From positions 29,359 to 93,358 of the forward strand of contig JAQUTL010000008.1 of assembly GCA_028709805.1 (NCBI GenBank): a stretch of DNA of 64,000 bases, given 5' to 3'. Both the position numbers and the translations under genes were made by a program. Below the pieces are notes generated by a model. It saw only the letters and a program-made list of their open reading frames with translations. It ran no database searches and had not been told where the DNA came from. The stretch is from Victivallaceae bacterium. Its GTDB lineage: Bacteria > Verrucomicrobiota > Lentisphaeria > Victivallales > Victivallaceae. Shown here in pieces: positions 51,235 to 59,586 of this stretch (the first letter of the stretch is position 1; the number at the start of each line of letters is the position of its first letter).

Positions 51235-52512
51235 TCAGTTGGCAAGAATAGCGCGAGAGCCGATGCCGCGCTGCGAAAGCTCCGTCAAAGCCCAGACCAG
51301 CGCATCCATGCGATCTGGGCTTTTTTCATTTTCAAAGCCGCAATACTCGCACATCTCATCCTCCATTGCAGGAAATTCTCCGACATGGTGAACCAACCCG
51401 CGCTCATAGAGTTCAGCAATGGGTTCGGCTCTCACGATTTTACCGCGAGATGCCCGAACCGATTTGTAGGATATGTTACGGTCGATGTTACGGATAGTCT
51501 GCTCAACCATGTCGCCCCCTTGATTTGTTTCGGCCACCATCCTGTCCGCTTCGTATTCGTGATAGGCGTTGACCGCTGTCGCCGCCCATTCGTGAGGGCT
51601 CCCGATAAGGGAGCGGTCGTCGAGAACAAAATAATGCACGTCTCCGCGCATTCGTTTGCAACCGGCAATAACAATGCCGGTATGGTCGCTGACATCTTTT
51701 TGTGTTACGGCGGGGTCAACGCCAACAACAATTCGGTCAAGTTCGATTGGGGATCCGGAAATTCGATATGGATTTATCATTGATTCGCGCTTCCAAAGCG
51801 CATTTTCATTGTCGTCAAGCCATTCACCATCCAGAAAACGCTTCCGGTTTCTGCCGGATAGTCCGCCGAGAACGTCAGATATATACCCATCTGCCAAATT
51901 CTCCTTGTTTCCATCGGGGTTGAGCCTTTTCCAGCCATACAGAGCCGGATTGGGGAGCGGGGTGTTGTCGTTCGGGTTTTGCTTGAGAGCAAACATCTTG
52001 TATGACCAATGAGATTTCGAAGGAGGATTGCAATCGTAAAAAAAACGATTCACCAGCGCTGGGCACTTCTGCGCCAAACGAGACTGAGCAACTTCAAGTT
52101 GCTCAAATCCTATCTCCGAAATCTCATTGAAAAACATGGTGGCATATTCGTTGCCAAGAATCTTGTCGGTTTTATCTAGCCCGCCAAACCAAATTTCAGA
52201 TCCGTTGGAGAAGCTGATAACGGACGTCTGTTTGTTCTCCTTGTAATCCAATCCGGGGAATCCGATGCGCATAAGTTTCGGGAAAGTGTCCATCAGGACC
52301 GATTTTCTAACATCACAATAATGCCGGCGCAGTATGCAATGACGCGAATACGGTGATTTTACTGCGCGAAGAACGATAGCACGGACAATAATCATCGTCT
52401 TGCCGGAACGCGAACCGCCGAAAAGCAAAACATGGCGAGCCGGGCCGGACATAATCTCACAAGCCGCAACTTGGTCTGGTGTTTTTTTGAACTCAGAACG
52501 AATAGTGGCCAT
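51235..52512 (-). CDS. terL: Terminase large subunit
   Basis: Packaging ATPase and nuclease. The 425 residues have Walker A FGGSRSGKT (31-39), the FLNEIS-like Walker B region (MFFNEISEIG), and the RNase H-like nuclease with VGVDPAVTQKDVSDHTG and a late Asp (PDRMDALVWAL). It lies 4 bases after the small subunit gene. Confidence 0.93.
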   Translation of the reverse strand: MATIRSEFKKTPDQVAACEIMSGPARHVLLFGGSRSGKTMIIVRAIVLRAVKSPYSRHCILRRHYCDVRKSVLMDTFPKLMRIGFPGLDYKENKQTSVISFSNGSEIWFGGLDKTDKILGNEYATMFFNEISEIGFEQLEVAQSRLAQKCPALVNRFFYDCNPPSKSHWSYKMFALKQNPNDNTPLPNPALYGWKRLNPDGNKENLADGYISDVLGGLSGRNRKRFLDGEWLDDNENALWKRESMINPYRISGSPIELDRIVVGVDPAVTQKDVSDHTGIVIAGCKRMRGDVHYFVLDDRSLIGSPHEWAATAVNAYHEYEADRMVAETNQGGDMVEQTIRNIDRNISYKSVRASRGKIVRAEPIAELYERGLVHHVGEFPAMEDEMCEYCGFENEKSPDRMDALVWALTELSQRGIGSRAILAN

Positions 52513-52516
52513 AAAA

Positions 52517-52876
52517 TCAGACCCTTAGGTCAGCATCGTCTACAACAAGTTTTATCGGCTGACTAACATCAACATCGTTTTTTATGTGGTCTTTTTGCCC
52601 AAGGAGTTGTTTGCCGAGCCATATAAGCATAGAGGTGTCTCCGGACAGCGCTTTCTTGAACTGAGATCTCCTGAGGGCAATACGACCATTATCGAGGCCG
52701 TTTTTATAGAGCTGACAAAACTTCTCGTCGCGCAGCAGCGTTCTCGTGCTAACTTCAAGCACCGAGGCAATCTCGTCCTGAGTGCAATGCAGACTTGCGA
52801 GTTTTTTTATCAAAGTGTAATCAAGCTCCTTGCGCGGCCTTCCGCCGGGATGCTTGGTGGCGAGGGTATCGCTCAT
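52517..52876 (-). CDS. Terminase small subunit-like DNA-binding protein
   Basis: The 119 residues begin with a GRPRK AT-hook-like stretch and a helix-turn-helix (YTLIKKLASLHCTQDEIASVLEVSTRTLLRD), followed by helical regions. Position directly upstream of terL supports TerS. It overlaps the deacetylase stop by 4 bases. Confidence 0.8.
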   Translation of the reverse strand: MSDTLATKHPGGRPRKELDYTLIKKLASLHCTQDEIASVLEVSTRTLLRDEKFCQLYKNGLDNGRIALRRSQFKKALSGDTSMLIWLGKQLLGQKDHIKNDVDVSQPIKLVVDDADLRV

Positions 52877-53502
52877 GATATCACCATCCTTTTGAGATAA
52901 AAACCTTCAGCAAAGGTGGCCCCGACAAGTTTCCCGGTCCACATGGCTTCAGCTATGGCTCCTTTGGGGGTTCTGACGCCGAACATCTCGGTAGAGTACG
53001 ACCTCATCATGTCCATTTTTTGGCAAAGATGCTTCGTCGTGAGTTCAACAAAAAAGTTTGGCTTGACGTAGGTATCGGAGTTTTCATAGGCTCCGACGCC
53101 ATAGCCAAAAAGAACGGTGGGGACGCGAACATGCTTACCGGTTCTCCAAATAGAGCGAGTCGCGATCTCCACCGCTTTTTTTACCGTGAGGTGGTCTTGG
53201 TGCGTGTCAAAATCGCCGTGGGTAATAATGGTTTCGGGTTCACAGGTTTCAATGATTGCGACGAGTTGCCGCGCTAAATCGGGGATTTCGGTGTGAAATA
53301 AGGGATTGAGCAACGGCATGTAGTCGTATCCGAAGCGAATCGAGTTTTTTTTTGCGACATCGGCCTGAAGCTCCGATGCTTCTACGGCAGATACAACGAG
53401 GATGCTTTTTGAATCCGAAAACTTTGCAATGTAGCCTCCGGCCATAAGCGCCTCATCGTCGTCATGGGCTGCGATGATAATTGTATCATGCTTCTTCATC
53501 AA
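52873..53502 (-). CDS. PIG-L/LmbE-family deacetylase
   Basis: Zinc-dependent N-deacetylase family (GlcNAc-PI, MshB, LmbE). The 209 residues keep the metal-binding AHDDDEAL (H13, D15, D16) and the second motif HGDFDTHQDH (95-104, ligand H104), in a Rossmann-like fold (TIIIAA, SILVVSAVEAS). In a phage genome next to a WbqC-like gene and near a glycosyltransferase, it would act on an acetylated amino-sugar or a sugar-bearing base; this is inferred. Confidence 0.82.
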   Translation of the reverse strand: MMKKHDTIIIAAHDDDEALMAGGYIAKFSDSKSILVVSAVEASELQADVAKKNSIRFGYDYMPLLNPLFHTEIPDLARQLVAIIETCEPETIITHGDFDTHQDHLTVKKAVEIATRSIWRTGKHVRVPTVLFGYGVGAYENSDTYVKPNFFVELTTKHLCQKMDMMRSYSTEMFGVRTPKGAIAEAMWTGKLVGATFAEGFYLKRMVIS

Positions 53503-54169
53503 AGATAATCCTCCTTATATAATCAATACCCATATAGAATATATTATCTATATACAGGAGCATTTTGTCAGTATGCGGGTTTGCCCGGAACCGGGGGGTG
53601 AGGGTGTTGTGAAAAACAACCGGCACACACAAATCGTCTTTAATGTAATCCTTGCCGCAGATGCCGGATAGATAGCGCGTAGCACCGAAGTAGCGAAGAA
53701 TGTCGTTAAGTCGATTGACTTTTCGGTTCATCGAGTGAACTTCTGACGCAAAGGCAATCTCGGTTTTTATTCCAAACAAATCAAAAATTCTGCGCAACTG
53801 CTCCTTAAAATACTCCAAGAACGAGTCGTTTTCGGCGTCAAAAACAAGATAATTCAGAATGGAGTCATTAAAGAACGGAACATCCTTGGCGAAGCGGTAA
53901 CTGTCCCGGAGGATTCTGCGATGGCGAGCCGCGAATCCGAGGTCAGTGATCTTGGTATCCCCGAACAGGTACCCTTTATTTGTCGGAACCAGAAGATACC
54001 GGGCATCACCGGCGTCAAAGTTCCAGTACAGATTTCTTCGCTCAAAGAGAGCCGGAGTGAGCAGGAGGTCGTCCGAGCAAACATAGAGATCGGACTGTGC
54101 TATCTTTGAAAGGTACGAAATGTGCGGATAGATGCGCGGTTGAGAAATATGGACTAATTTTTCTGTCAT
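53486..54169 (-). CDS. WbqC-like family protein
   Basis: The 227 residues match the WbqC type: an N-terminal ISQPRIYPHISYLSKIAQSDLYVCSDD (family: HQPxFLPxxGYFxKI-DVFV-DDV), an RRNLY region, WNFDAGDARYLLVPT, and a C-terminal part with a YLSGICGKDYI segment. The family occurs in O-antigen and other glycan clusters and probably transfers an acyl or aminoacyl group to an amino sugar. It overlaps the PIG-L gene by 17 bases. Confidence 0.75.
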   Translation of the reverse strand: MTEKLVHISQPRIYPHISYLSKIAQSDLYVCSDDLLLTPALFERRNLYWNFDAGDARYLLVPTNKGYLFGDTKITDLGFAARHRRILRDSYRFAKDVPFFNDSILNYLVFDAENDSFLEYFKEQLRRIFDLFGIKTEIAFASEVHSMNRKVNRLNDILRYFGATRYLSGICGKDYIKDDLCVPVVFHNTLTPRFRANPHTDKMLLYIDNIFYMGIDYIRRIIFDEEA

Positions 54170-54336
54170 TTTTTAATAACCTCTTTCGCTTTCTCTTCCA
54201 GCAGCGGACACCGGACAGCGATGTCTTTGTGGGTTTCCCTATCCCGAACTAGAATCATGCTACGATAGTCACAGTTTCCACGGCAATGCGGGTCACAGTT
54301 TTTTTCATGAATTTCCCGATATTCTTGTTCTGTCAT
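54166..54336 (-). CDS. Small four-Cys protein
   Basis: The 56 residues MTEQEYREIHEKNCDPHC to EEKAKEVIKK have C-x3-C-x3-C and a later C, a likely zinc site. Start and stop both overlap neighbours by ATGA-type junctions, which supports that it is real despite its size. Confidence 0.6.
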   Translation of the reverse strand: MTEQEYREIHEKNCDPHCRGNCDYRSMILVRDRETHKDIAVRCPLLEEKAKEVIKK

Positions 54337-54539
54337 TTTTCCAGCTGAGCCTCCTTAATCTTTGCCATTGCAATATTGTCGATTTTATAAAGCAAATCGG
54401 AAATAACTTTCAAATCACGAGATAAAGCAACAAACTTATTTGCAACGGTTAATGCCGACCCTATTGACGGCATATTACGTTCATGGAAATCATTGATTGT
54501 GCAATCTGCAAAGTGCATAACACATTTTGAGATAAGCAT
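54333..54539 (-). CDS. Small helical protein, unknown
   Basis: The 68 residues (MLISKCVMHFADCTINDFHERNMPSIGSAL) are helical in the second half (KFVALSRDLKVISDLLYKIDNIAMAKIKEAQLEK). No family is recognised. Confidence 0.55.
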   Translation of the reverse strand: MLISKCVMHFADCTINDFHERNMPSIGSALTVANKFVALSRDLKVISDLLYKIDNIAMAKIKEAQLEK

Positions 54540-54604
54540 CCAATCATCCAGAGTAATTTAATCGACTGGTGTCATATCTTATATCCTTGCATCGGATTTA
54601 CCAA

Positions 54605-55240
54605 TCAGAACAAATCATGTTGTTTGCGCTGGTTGAAGTGCGCAGCTTCTTCCCAAAGATCAGCGCCGCGTCCGTACACCTTGCTCAGTTCGGAATATTC
54701 CTCATCCCGGTAATCTGTGGTTTCCGTGGATTCAATCAGCTTAATTCCCTCCTTGAAAAAGTGATCGAGTCCGCGGCCCATTTTTTTACCCCGGCTGGTA
54801 TGCTTGTCGAAAACAAATTCCTCATAATCGTCAAGGTTAACAGACCAGCCATTCGCCATTTTTCCGGCGACAGAACACACGAAGTGATCCGCAATCCTGG
54901 TTTTCTTGCCGCGACACGCCTGAAGAATGATATTGCCAAGCACCAATCGCCACGCTCCATTTTTCGCCGTGTGCCACTTGTTCATCTGCTCGATGTGCTG
55001 GTTGATAGAGTTGACCAGATCGGGATTGGCGATGCCACAGTCCTCATAAACGCAGACCATAAGGCGGCTTGCTGCGATGCTATACAGTCCGGCGTTTTCC
55101 ATTTCGTAAAAACAAAACAGCGCCTCTTTTTCCATGCTTCGACGTATAAACTTCTGCATTGCCGAAACAAGCTCATACGGGCTGTACCCGTTTGGGGTTT
55201 TTTTAGACATGGGGTTCGCTGCTGCACTCGAAAAAGCCAT
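54605..55240 (-). CDS. RarA/MgsA C-terminal-like protein
   Basis: The 211 residues resemble the C-terminal clamp-loader-collar domain of RarA/MgsA without the AAA+ ATPase part: YELVSAMQKFIRRSMEKEALFCFYEMENAG, ASRLMVCVYEDCGIANPDLVNSI. Similar orphan domains occur in phages and may act with host clamp or RarA. AGGAGA precedes the ATG. Confidence 0.6.
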   Translation of the reverse strand: MAFSSAAANPMSKKTPNGYSPYELVSAMQKFIRRSMEKEALFCFYEMENAGLYSIAASRLMVCVYEDCGIANPDLVNSINQHIEQMNKWHTAKNGAWRLVLGNIILQACRGKKTRIADHFVCSVAGKMANGWSVNLDDYEEFVFDKHTSRGKKMGRGLDHFFKEGIKLIESTETTDYRDEEYSELSKVYGRGADLWEEAAHFNQRKQHDLF

Positions 55241-55261
55241 TTTCTTTTCTCCTTGATTGTG

Positions 55262-55489
55262 TTATTCTTCTGATTCTTCAAAAAAAGTTTCATTGAACTG
55301 AAAACATCCATGAACCCGATTGAAGGTGTCAAGGATGATCTCCGAAAGGACATGGCTCGGATAAGCCGAAAGCATAAGCCTTGCGGTTTCATCGGGTATT
55401 CCTCCGTTGAAGATGACGGACAGCAACGCCCGACAATCCATAACCCTTGCCTTTTTTTCATATCGCATTTTCAAATCAGCCTTTTCCAT
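55262..55489 (-). CDS. Small protein, RadC N-terminal-like
   Basis: The 75 residues contain ARVMDCRALLSVIFNGGIPDETARLMLSAY, similar in pattern to the helical N-terminal domain of RadC-like proteins. The JAB metalloprotease domain is absent. The ribosome-binding site AGGAGG is 6 bases from the ATG. The assignment is weak. Confidence 0.5.
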   Translation of the reverse strand: MEKADLKMRYEKKARVMDCRALLSVIFNGGIPDETARLMLSAYPSHVLSEIILDTFNRVHGCFQFNETFFEESEE

Positions 55490-55622
55490 TCCGACCTCCT
55501 GTGTTTTTTGTTTGGCCTTGTCAGCCGAGTGTTTTTATATGTTGCTTCATTGCAACGACTTAACATATCACTGATACGCCATTTGCAAGGACTGTTTTGC
55601 TGAAAACGCAAATAAAAATCAG

Positions 55623-56396
55623 TTATTTTTGAACGCGGCTACCTGCAAACATTGGTCTAATAACTCCGCCAGCATTTTTGACGAATCTGACGCAGTTTTT
55701 CCACTTTTTGATGACGTATTCCCGTGAGCTTCTTTCATTATCAGAAGACCTGAACGAATTGCATCCTCCGGAATTTAATTGTCCATTGCTGATGCAGAGG
55801 AAGCGCATTTCTATTATCATGTAGCGGTATTTTGCAATGTAATCCATGCAGAAATCAAAATCCTCATAATGGTGCATTCCGACCCGAAAACGGCCTATCT
55901 TTTCAGACCGCGCAATAAACGCACCCTGAGGGAGAGAGAATCCGACCTTAAACGGCTCAGACTGTTGATATTTGATAATAGACGATGCTGTGGAGAACAA
56001 ATAAAGGTAGCAATCCATATCTTCCATGACCTGACAGCCATTTACAATAGCCTGTTCTACCTGTTCGGTGGTCAATCTCCGCTCATGATTGCCGACCATA
56101 GAGGAAAACCGAGCCTTGTCGTCATCAAAAACCGCAACATATCGAATTTTGTTATTGGCGCACTCCGAAAAGATAGCATTAACGACATCGCCATAGCCAT
56201 GAGTTCTGTTGTGGGTGATAATCGGCAGGGTGGAGGATTTTTTATAATCGGCAAGCTCATCTTCGTGGACAAACAAAACGGCGTTGGGAAAAATTGCCTG
56301 CACCGCATCAATGTTTTTTGCGCGCCCTTTGGACGGAATAACAATCAAATAATCAAGGTTAGCGTAATCGGAAAAGTTCTTTAATTCACTCGACAT
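55623..56396 (-). CDS. Phage GT-A glycosyltransferase (TET-associated type)
   Basis: The 257 residues have the GT-A layout: IPSKGR (20-25) for nucleotide binding, VHEDELADY, a DDD metal motif (91-93, AVFDDDKAR), and HHYEDFDF (175-182) as a probable catalytic acid region. This pattern matches the phage glycosyltransferases predicted to act on hydroxymethyl-type DNA bases. No base dioxygenase or hydroxymethylase gene is in the window. I start at the ATG 56394-56396, with GGAGGT upstream; it overlaps parB-like by 11 bases. Confidence 0.72.
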   Translation of the reverse strand: MSSELKNFSDYANLDYLIVIPSKGRAKNIDAVQAIFPNAVLFVHEDELADYKKSSTLPIITHNRTHGYGDVVNAIFSECANNKIRYVAVFDDDKARFSSMVGNHERRLTTEQVEQAIVNGCQVMEDMDCYLYLFSTASSIIKYQQSEPFKVGFSLPQGAFIARSEKIGRFRVGMHHYEDFDFCMDYIAKYRYMIIEMRFLCISNGQLNSGGCNSFRSSDNERSSREYVIKKWKNCVRFVKNAGGVIRPMFAGSRVQK

Positions 56397-57132
56397 CGGG
56401 ACCTCCATCGGCAAGGTCAAGATCGGGAAGGTCAAAATCATCTTCTTCGGAACCTGACTTTATGAGTTTTACAATCTTGTCGGCAGAAATCGCCCTGACC
56501 TTCCCTATTTTTTTGTTTTTTACGCAGGGGGCGGAGATAATTCGCCTTTCGTCAAGGTGTAGCTGACTGCAAATATAAAGCCAGTCGTCGACATTCTTGA
56601 ACACGACAAGCAGACAATCGTAATGTTCATAAGGGAGTAAATCCATACCGGGAACATCGCACTTACTTTTTTGCCCGGTAGCACCGCCATCTTCTTCGGC
56701 ATAATCGTCTCCGACCTCAAGTGTGCCGAGGTTAAGCATGTCGAAAAACTCGACATCGGATTCAAGAATGGACGAAATGATTTCATTTACCTCGGAGGTA
56801 AACTCCCCGGTGATCGTTCGAGCATTCATTGCAATGTTCAGCTCCTTTTCCAAGTTTTCCGGAAGATCAACGGTATTGACCTGAACTCTGGTGTAGCCCT
56901 TTTCTGCAAGAAGATCTAACCGCTGATGCCCGGAAACGATCCGCTCGGTTCTCGTGTTAAAGATAATCGGGTCAACGTACTTGAACTTATCAATGGACAA
57001 CGACAATCCGGCCCTGCTTTCATCCCCAATAGTGCGAGGATTGTATTCCGCCTTATGCTCCAAAAGATAATGCACGTCAAACTCTTGAATGTTGAGAGAT
57101 GCGGTCGTGTCCGAGGGTTTCTTCTTGGCCAT
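56386..57132 (-). CDS. ParB-like nuclease-domain protein
   Basis: The 248 residues have the ParB/Srx fold N-terminal domain: EYNPRTIGDE, YVDPIIFNTRTERIVSGHQRLDLLAEKGY, and NARTITGEFT. The C-terminal half (CLLVVFKNVDDWLYICSQLHLDE) is typical of phage ParB-like proteins linked to DNA modification or methylase genes rather than chromosome segregation. It ends in an acidic tail. Confidence 0.8.
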   Translation of the reverse strand: MAKKKPSDTTASLNIQEFDVHYLLEHKAEYNPRTIGDESRAGLSLSIDKFKYVDPIIFNTRTERIVSGHQRLDLLAEKGYTRVQVNTVDLPENLEKELNIAMNARTITGEFTSEVNEIISSILESDVEFFDMLNLGTLEVGDDYAEEDGGATGQKSKCDVPGMDLLPYEHYDCLLVVFKNVDDWLYICSQLHLDERRIISAPCVKNKKIGKVRAISADKIVKLIKSGSEEDDFDLPDLDLADGGPDVE

Positions 57133-57135
57133 GTG

Positions 57136-57558
57136 TTACTCCATAATCTGTTGAATTTTTAAAACGGTCTTTTTGACCGCGCTTTTGACCTGAACGTAGC
57201 GGAAATACAAACCATCCGCCTCGCTGTCGCCTTTTTTGCCGAGCAACTCCGCAATCGCGTCCCTCAACTGTTTACACCCTCCGACAAAATTATCACCGTC
57301 AAGGGTGCGCGGCCCGTGTCGCTCAATGGTGATACGGAACCTTCCAGCAAATTTCGGTAGAATTTCCGCAAGCGTGCCTTTCGCGTCCAGTGCATCCGGT
57401 TGACTTCGTTCAAGCTCGGTGTGAGATGGTTCGCCAGAATTACCGTCAGGTCTGGACTTTCCGCAGATAGGGCAGACCGCGACCCCAGAGCAGAGGTACT
57501 GCCCGCAGCATTGCCAGAGATTGAGTTTTTCCGCATTGAGAGTCGCGCCCTTCTTCAT
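57136..57558 (-). CDS. Zinc-ribbon plus RusA-like protein
   Basis: The 140 residues start with a zinc ribbon (CCGQYLC, CPICGKS). The second part has RITIERHGPRTLDGDNFVGGCKQLRDAIAELLG, whose DGDN resembles the DxDN core of RusA-type Holliday junction resolvases, then FRYVQVKSAVKKTVLKI. A role in resolving recombination intermediates is plausible. It is 3 bases from the ParB-like gene. Confidence 0.6.
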   Translation of the reverse strand: MKKGATLNAEKLNLWQCCGQYLCSGVAVCPICGKSRPDGNSGEPSHTELERSQPDALDAKGTLAEILPKFAGRFRITIERHGPRTLDGDNFVGGCKQLRDAIAELLGKKGDSEADGLYFRYVQVKSAVKKTVLKIQQIME

Positions 57559-57570
57559 ATCATCTTTTCC

Positions 57571-58080
57571 TTAAAACGGAATGTCATCACCCGGCTTCGC
57601 TTCTCCCGGACCGGACGGAGGCGGTTCAAGCTGGGGCTGATAGCCGTTCGACTTGGCGGCGTCGTGAGGAGCCGGGTCGCGGTCGGGTTCATCTTCAACG
57701 CCGAACCTCGAACCGTTGCCGGGGGAGGCGGCATAAGCCGGTTCGTCGTCTGCCCGATAAGCTCCGGAACTTATAAACTGGACATTTTCGGCAACCAACC
57801 TCAACCGGCTCCTGCGACCACCGCCGTTTCGATCTGTCCACGTTTCCTGTTTCAAATAGCCGTGAACCAAAACGCAACTTCCCTTGGCTAAATATTTTTG
57901 GCAGTTCTCCGCAGACTTTCCCCACGAAACAACGTCCAAAAAACACGCCTCATCACGGTTTTTTGATTTCCGGTTTACAGCTATCGTCATCTCGCACACC
58001 GGACTTCCGGACGGAGTACAGAGAAGCGACGGGTCTTTGGTGAGGTTTCCCATTATCACGCATACGTTAATTGACGGCAT
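57571..58080 (-). CDS. ssb: Single-stranded DNA-binding protein
   Basis: The 169 residues comprise the OB fold (MPSINVCVIMGNLTKDPSLL; VSWGKSAENCQKYLAKGSCVLVHGYLKQETW) and a disordered Pro/Gly-rich tail ending DDIPF, the docking peptide for replication partners. It is the main sign of phage-encoded replication in this window. Confidence 0.93.
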   Translation of the reverse strand: MPSINVCVIMGNLTKDPSLLCTPSGSPVCEMTIAVNRKSKNRDEACFLDVVSWGKSAENCQKYLAKGSCVLVHGYLKQETWTDRNGGGRRSRLRLVAENVQFISSGAYRADDEPAYAASPGNGSRFGVEDEPDRDPAPHDAAKSNGYQPQLEPPPSGPGEAKPGDDIPF

Positions 58081-58598
58081 CAGAAATTGAACTCCATTTG
58101 GTTTTGATTGCGTTTTTGCTCAAGCCGCTCGCTGTTGCGCATAATCCTGCGACAGCGGTAAAGCCGCGATATGAAAAGCTTTCTGAGTTCGGGATGCTCG
58201 GTGCAGCAATCGACGAGCTTGCGATGAATAGCTTGCCTTGAAACGCCAAACTTTTTGGCAAGATCGCTAGATGTGCAGCATCCGCCATGCAATACTTCGG
58301 ATACAAGTTCCGCGGTGTAGTTGTCAAGATCAAGCAAAAACTCCATTATTGTTCTTGTATCGCAATTATTGTCAACGTCGGATTTTTCACATTCCGAATC
58401 TTCAGCAAAGTCTGCTTTTGATGCAATATCCTCGGAATAACAGAACTTTTCATAAGAAACATGTCCGAGTCTTTTGTTTACGCTGTTATCGTCGTTTTCG
58501 TAGCAGTATTTACACGACTCTGTAAATCTGCAACTTTTACATTCCTGCAAACTTCCAACCTTGAATTTTGCAAAACAAGCCGGACAATCGCCATCCAT
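58080..58598 (-). CDS. Cys-rich N-terminus plus helix-turn-helix protein
   Basis: The 172 residues have three CxxC pairs near the start (CPACFAKF, CKSC, CKYC) and a helix-turn-helix at about residues 110-130 (TSSDLAKKFGVSRQAIHRKLVD). The end is Arg/Gln-rich. It is the first gene after promoter 58628-58655 and could regulate replication or its own promoter. Confidence 0.65.
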   Translation of the reverse strand: MDGDCPACFAKFKVGSLQECKSCRFTESCKYCYENDDNSVNKRLGHVSYEKFCYSEDIASKADFAEDSECEKSDVDNNCDTRTIMEFLLDLDNYTAELVSEVLHGGCCTSSDLAKKFGVSRQAIHRKLVDCCTEHPELRKLFISRLYRCRRIMRNSERLEQKRNQNQMEFNF

Positions 58599-58627
58599 GA
58601 TGCACTCCCCATGTTAACAGACATAAT

Positions 58628-58655
58628 AATATATTGGTTAATATGGTAAAATCAA
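58628..58655 (-). promoter_or_regulatory. Phage promoter for the replication/modification genes
   Basis: On the minus strand TTGATT (58655-58650) and TATATT (58633-58628) are 16 bases apart. ATATT-AACC-AATAT, an inverted repeat, overlaps the -10. Confidence 0.62.
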
Positions 58656-58665
58656 GGCGCCAAAA

Positions 58666-58881
58666 TTACTTTTTTTGCATTTCCGATGCTATCTCGGCTA
58701 TTCGGTGAACCTTGCACCATTCAACTAGTTTGATATAGGACGCTGTTCGTTTTGCCTTGACTTGCCTTGCCGCCTCGCGGTTTTCTTCACCCAAGGAGCG
58801 ATTGCACACAAGACAATAGGAGCTTCCTGCCGTGGCCGGTCGCATTTTGCAATGGTAACACATCTTAACCAACGTTTTCAA
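58666..58881 (-). CDS. Small zinc-ribbon protein
   Basis: About 71 residues with CYHCK and CLVCN pairs, a four-Cys zinc site, then a basic helical end (AARQVKAKRTASYIKLVEW). I propose a TTG start at 58881, because AGGAG lies 7 bases before it; an ATG at 58863 would lose the ribosome-binding site distance. Confidence 0.5.
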   Translation of the reverse strand: MKTLVKMCYHCKMRPATAGSSYCLVCNRSLGEENREAARQVKAKRTASYIKLVEWCKVHRIAEIASEMQKK

Positions 58882-58898
58882 TTTCAATCTCCTTTTTA

Positions 58899-59228
58899 TC
58901 AAAATTCTTCATACAAGCCGCGGGCTGACAGAAGCGTGCGTCCAAATTTGCACGTTTGATCAGGAGCGTTGTCAAAATCGCAGTCAGAGCAATACAGGCA
59001 GTGGTCTTCGAGGCATTCAAGCAAATCAGGAACCGCCGCTATCAATTTCGCGGTGTCACGAAATTCATCGGTCATGCCATCAGGCAGGAAACAGACAATG
59101 CGGTCATGAGATGGGTAAACATCATCTGGCACAGTGTATTGGACATTGTATCCGCACGGATTGCCGAAGTCATCTTTACGTTCAACGACACGGGGGTGCG
59201 TAGGAAAAAGTCTTGAGAGGTCAGTCAT
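58899..59228 (-). CDS. Phage protein with a C-terminal Cys cluster
   Basis: The 109 residues (MTDLSRLFPTHPRVV) contain AKLIAAVPDLLECLEDHCLYCSDCDF, a common phage segment, and a late C (TCKFG). The ATG at 59226-59228 overlaps the upstream stop. Unknown function. Confidence 0.62.
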   Translation of the reverse strand: MTDLSRLFPTHPRVVERKDDFGNPCGYNVQYTVPDDVYPSHDRIVCFLPDGMTDEFRDTAKLIAAVPDLLECLEDHCLYCSDCDFDNAPDQTCKFGRTLLSARGLYEEF

Positions 59229-59586
59229 GGATATGTTCTCCTGTTTTTTTGAGTTCAGCGTTTTGTTCGGCGGCACGGGTAAAAAGGCTGATACCGTCAT
59301 AGCGGTTCATTCTGACAGCGGCTTGCAGTGCGGCTGTCTTGGTGGCAAACAGAAAGAAGTTTGATACCATCAATCCGGAAACACGGTCAACAGCACGATT
59401 GCAACGGACTCCTTTCGGTGTGCGTATCTCGATGTTGTCAAAAACATGTTTGGCTTCAGGGTGAATGCGGACGACTTCAACTTTGTGAACTTCCCATACA
59501 GCAGGGGCATATTTCGATGTCGTAACCGCGTAGCACCACATTCCGGCATGGACTTGATCTTGGGGAATGTTGTCTGCTTGAATCAT
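59221..59586 (-). CDS. Phage protein, unknown (121 residues)
   Basis: A mainly beta N-terminal half (GMWCYAVTTSKYAPAVWEVHKVEVVRI) is followed by a helical part (FFLFATKTAALQAAVRMNRYDG). No motif is recognised. It overlaps both neighbours by a few bases. Confidence 0.6.
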   Translation of the reverse strand: MIQADNIPQDQVHAGMWCYAVTTSKYAPAVWEVHKVEVVRIHPEAKHVFDNIEIRTPKGVRCNRAVDRVSGLMVSNFFLFATKTAALQAAVRMNRYDGISLFTRAAEQNAELKKTGEHIHD

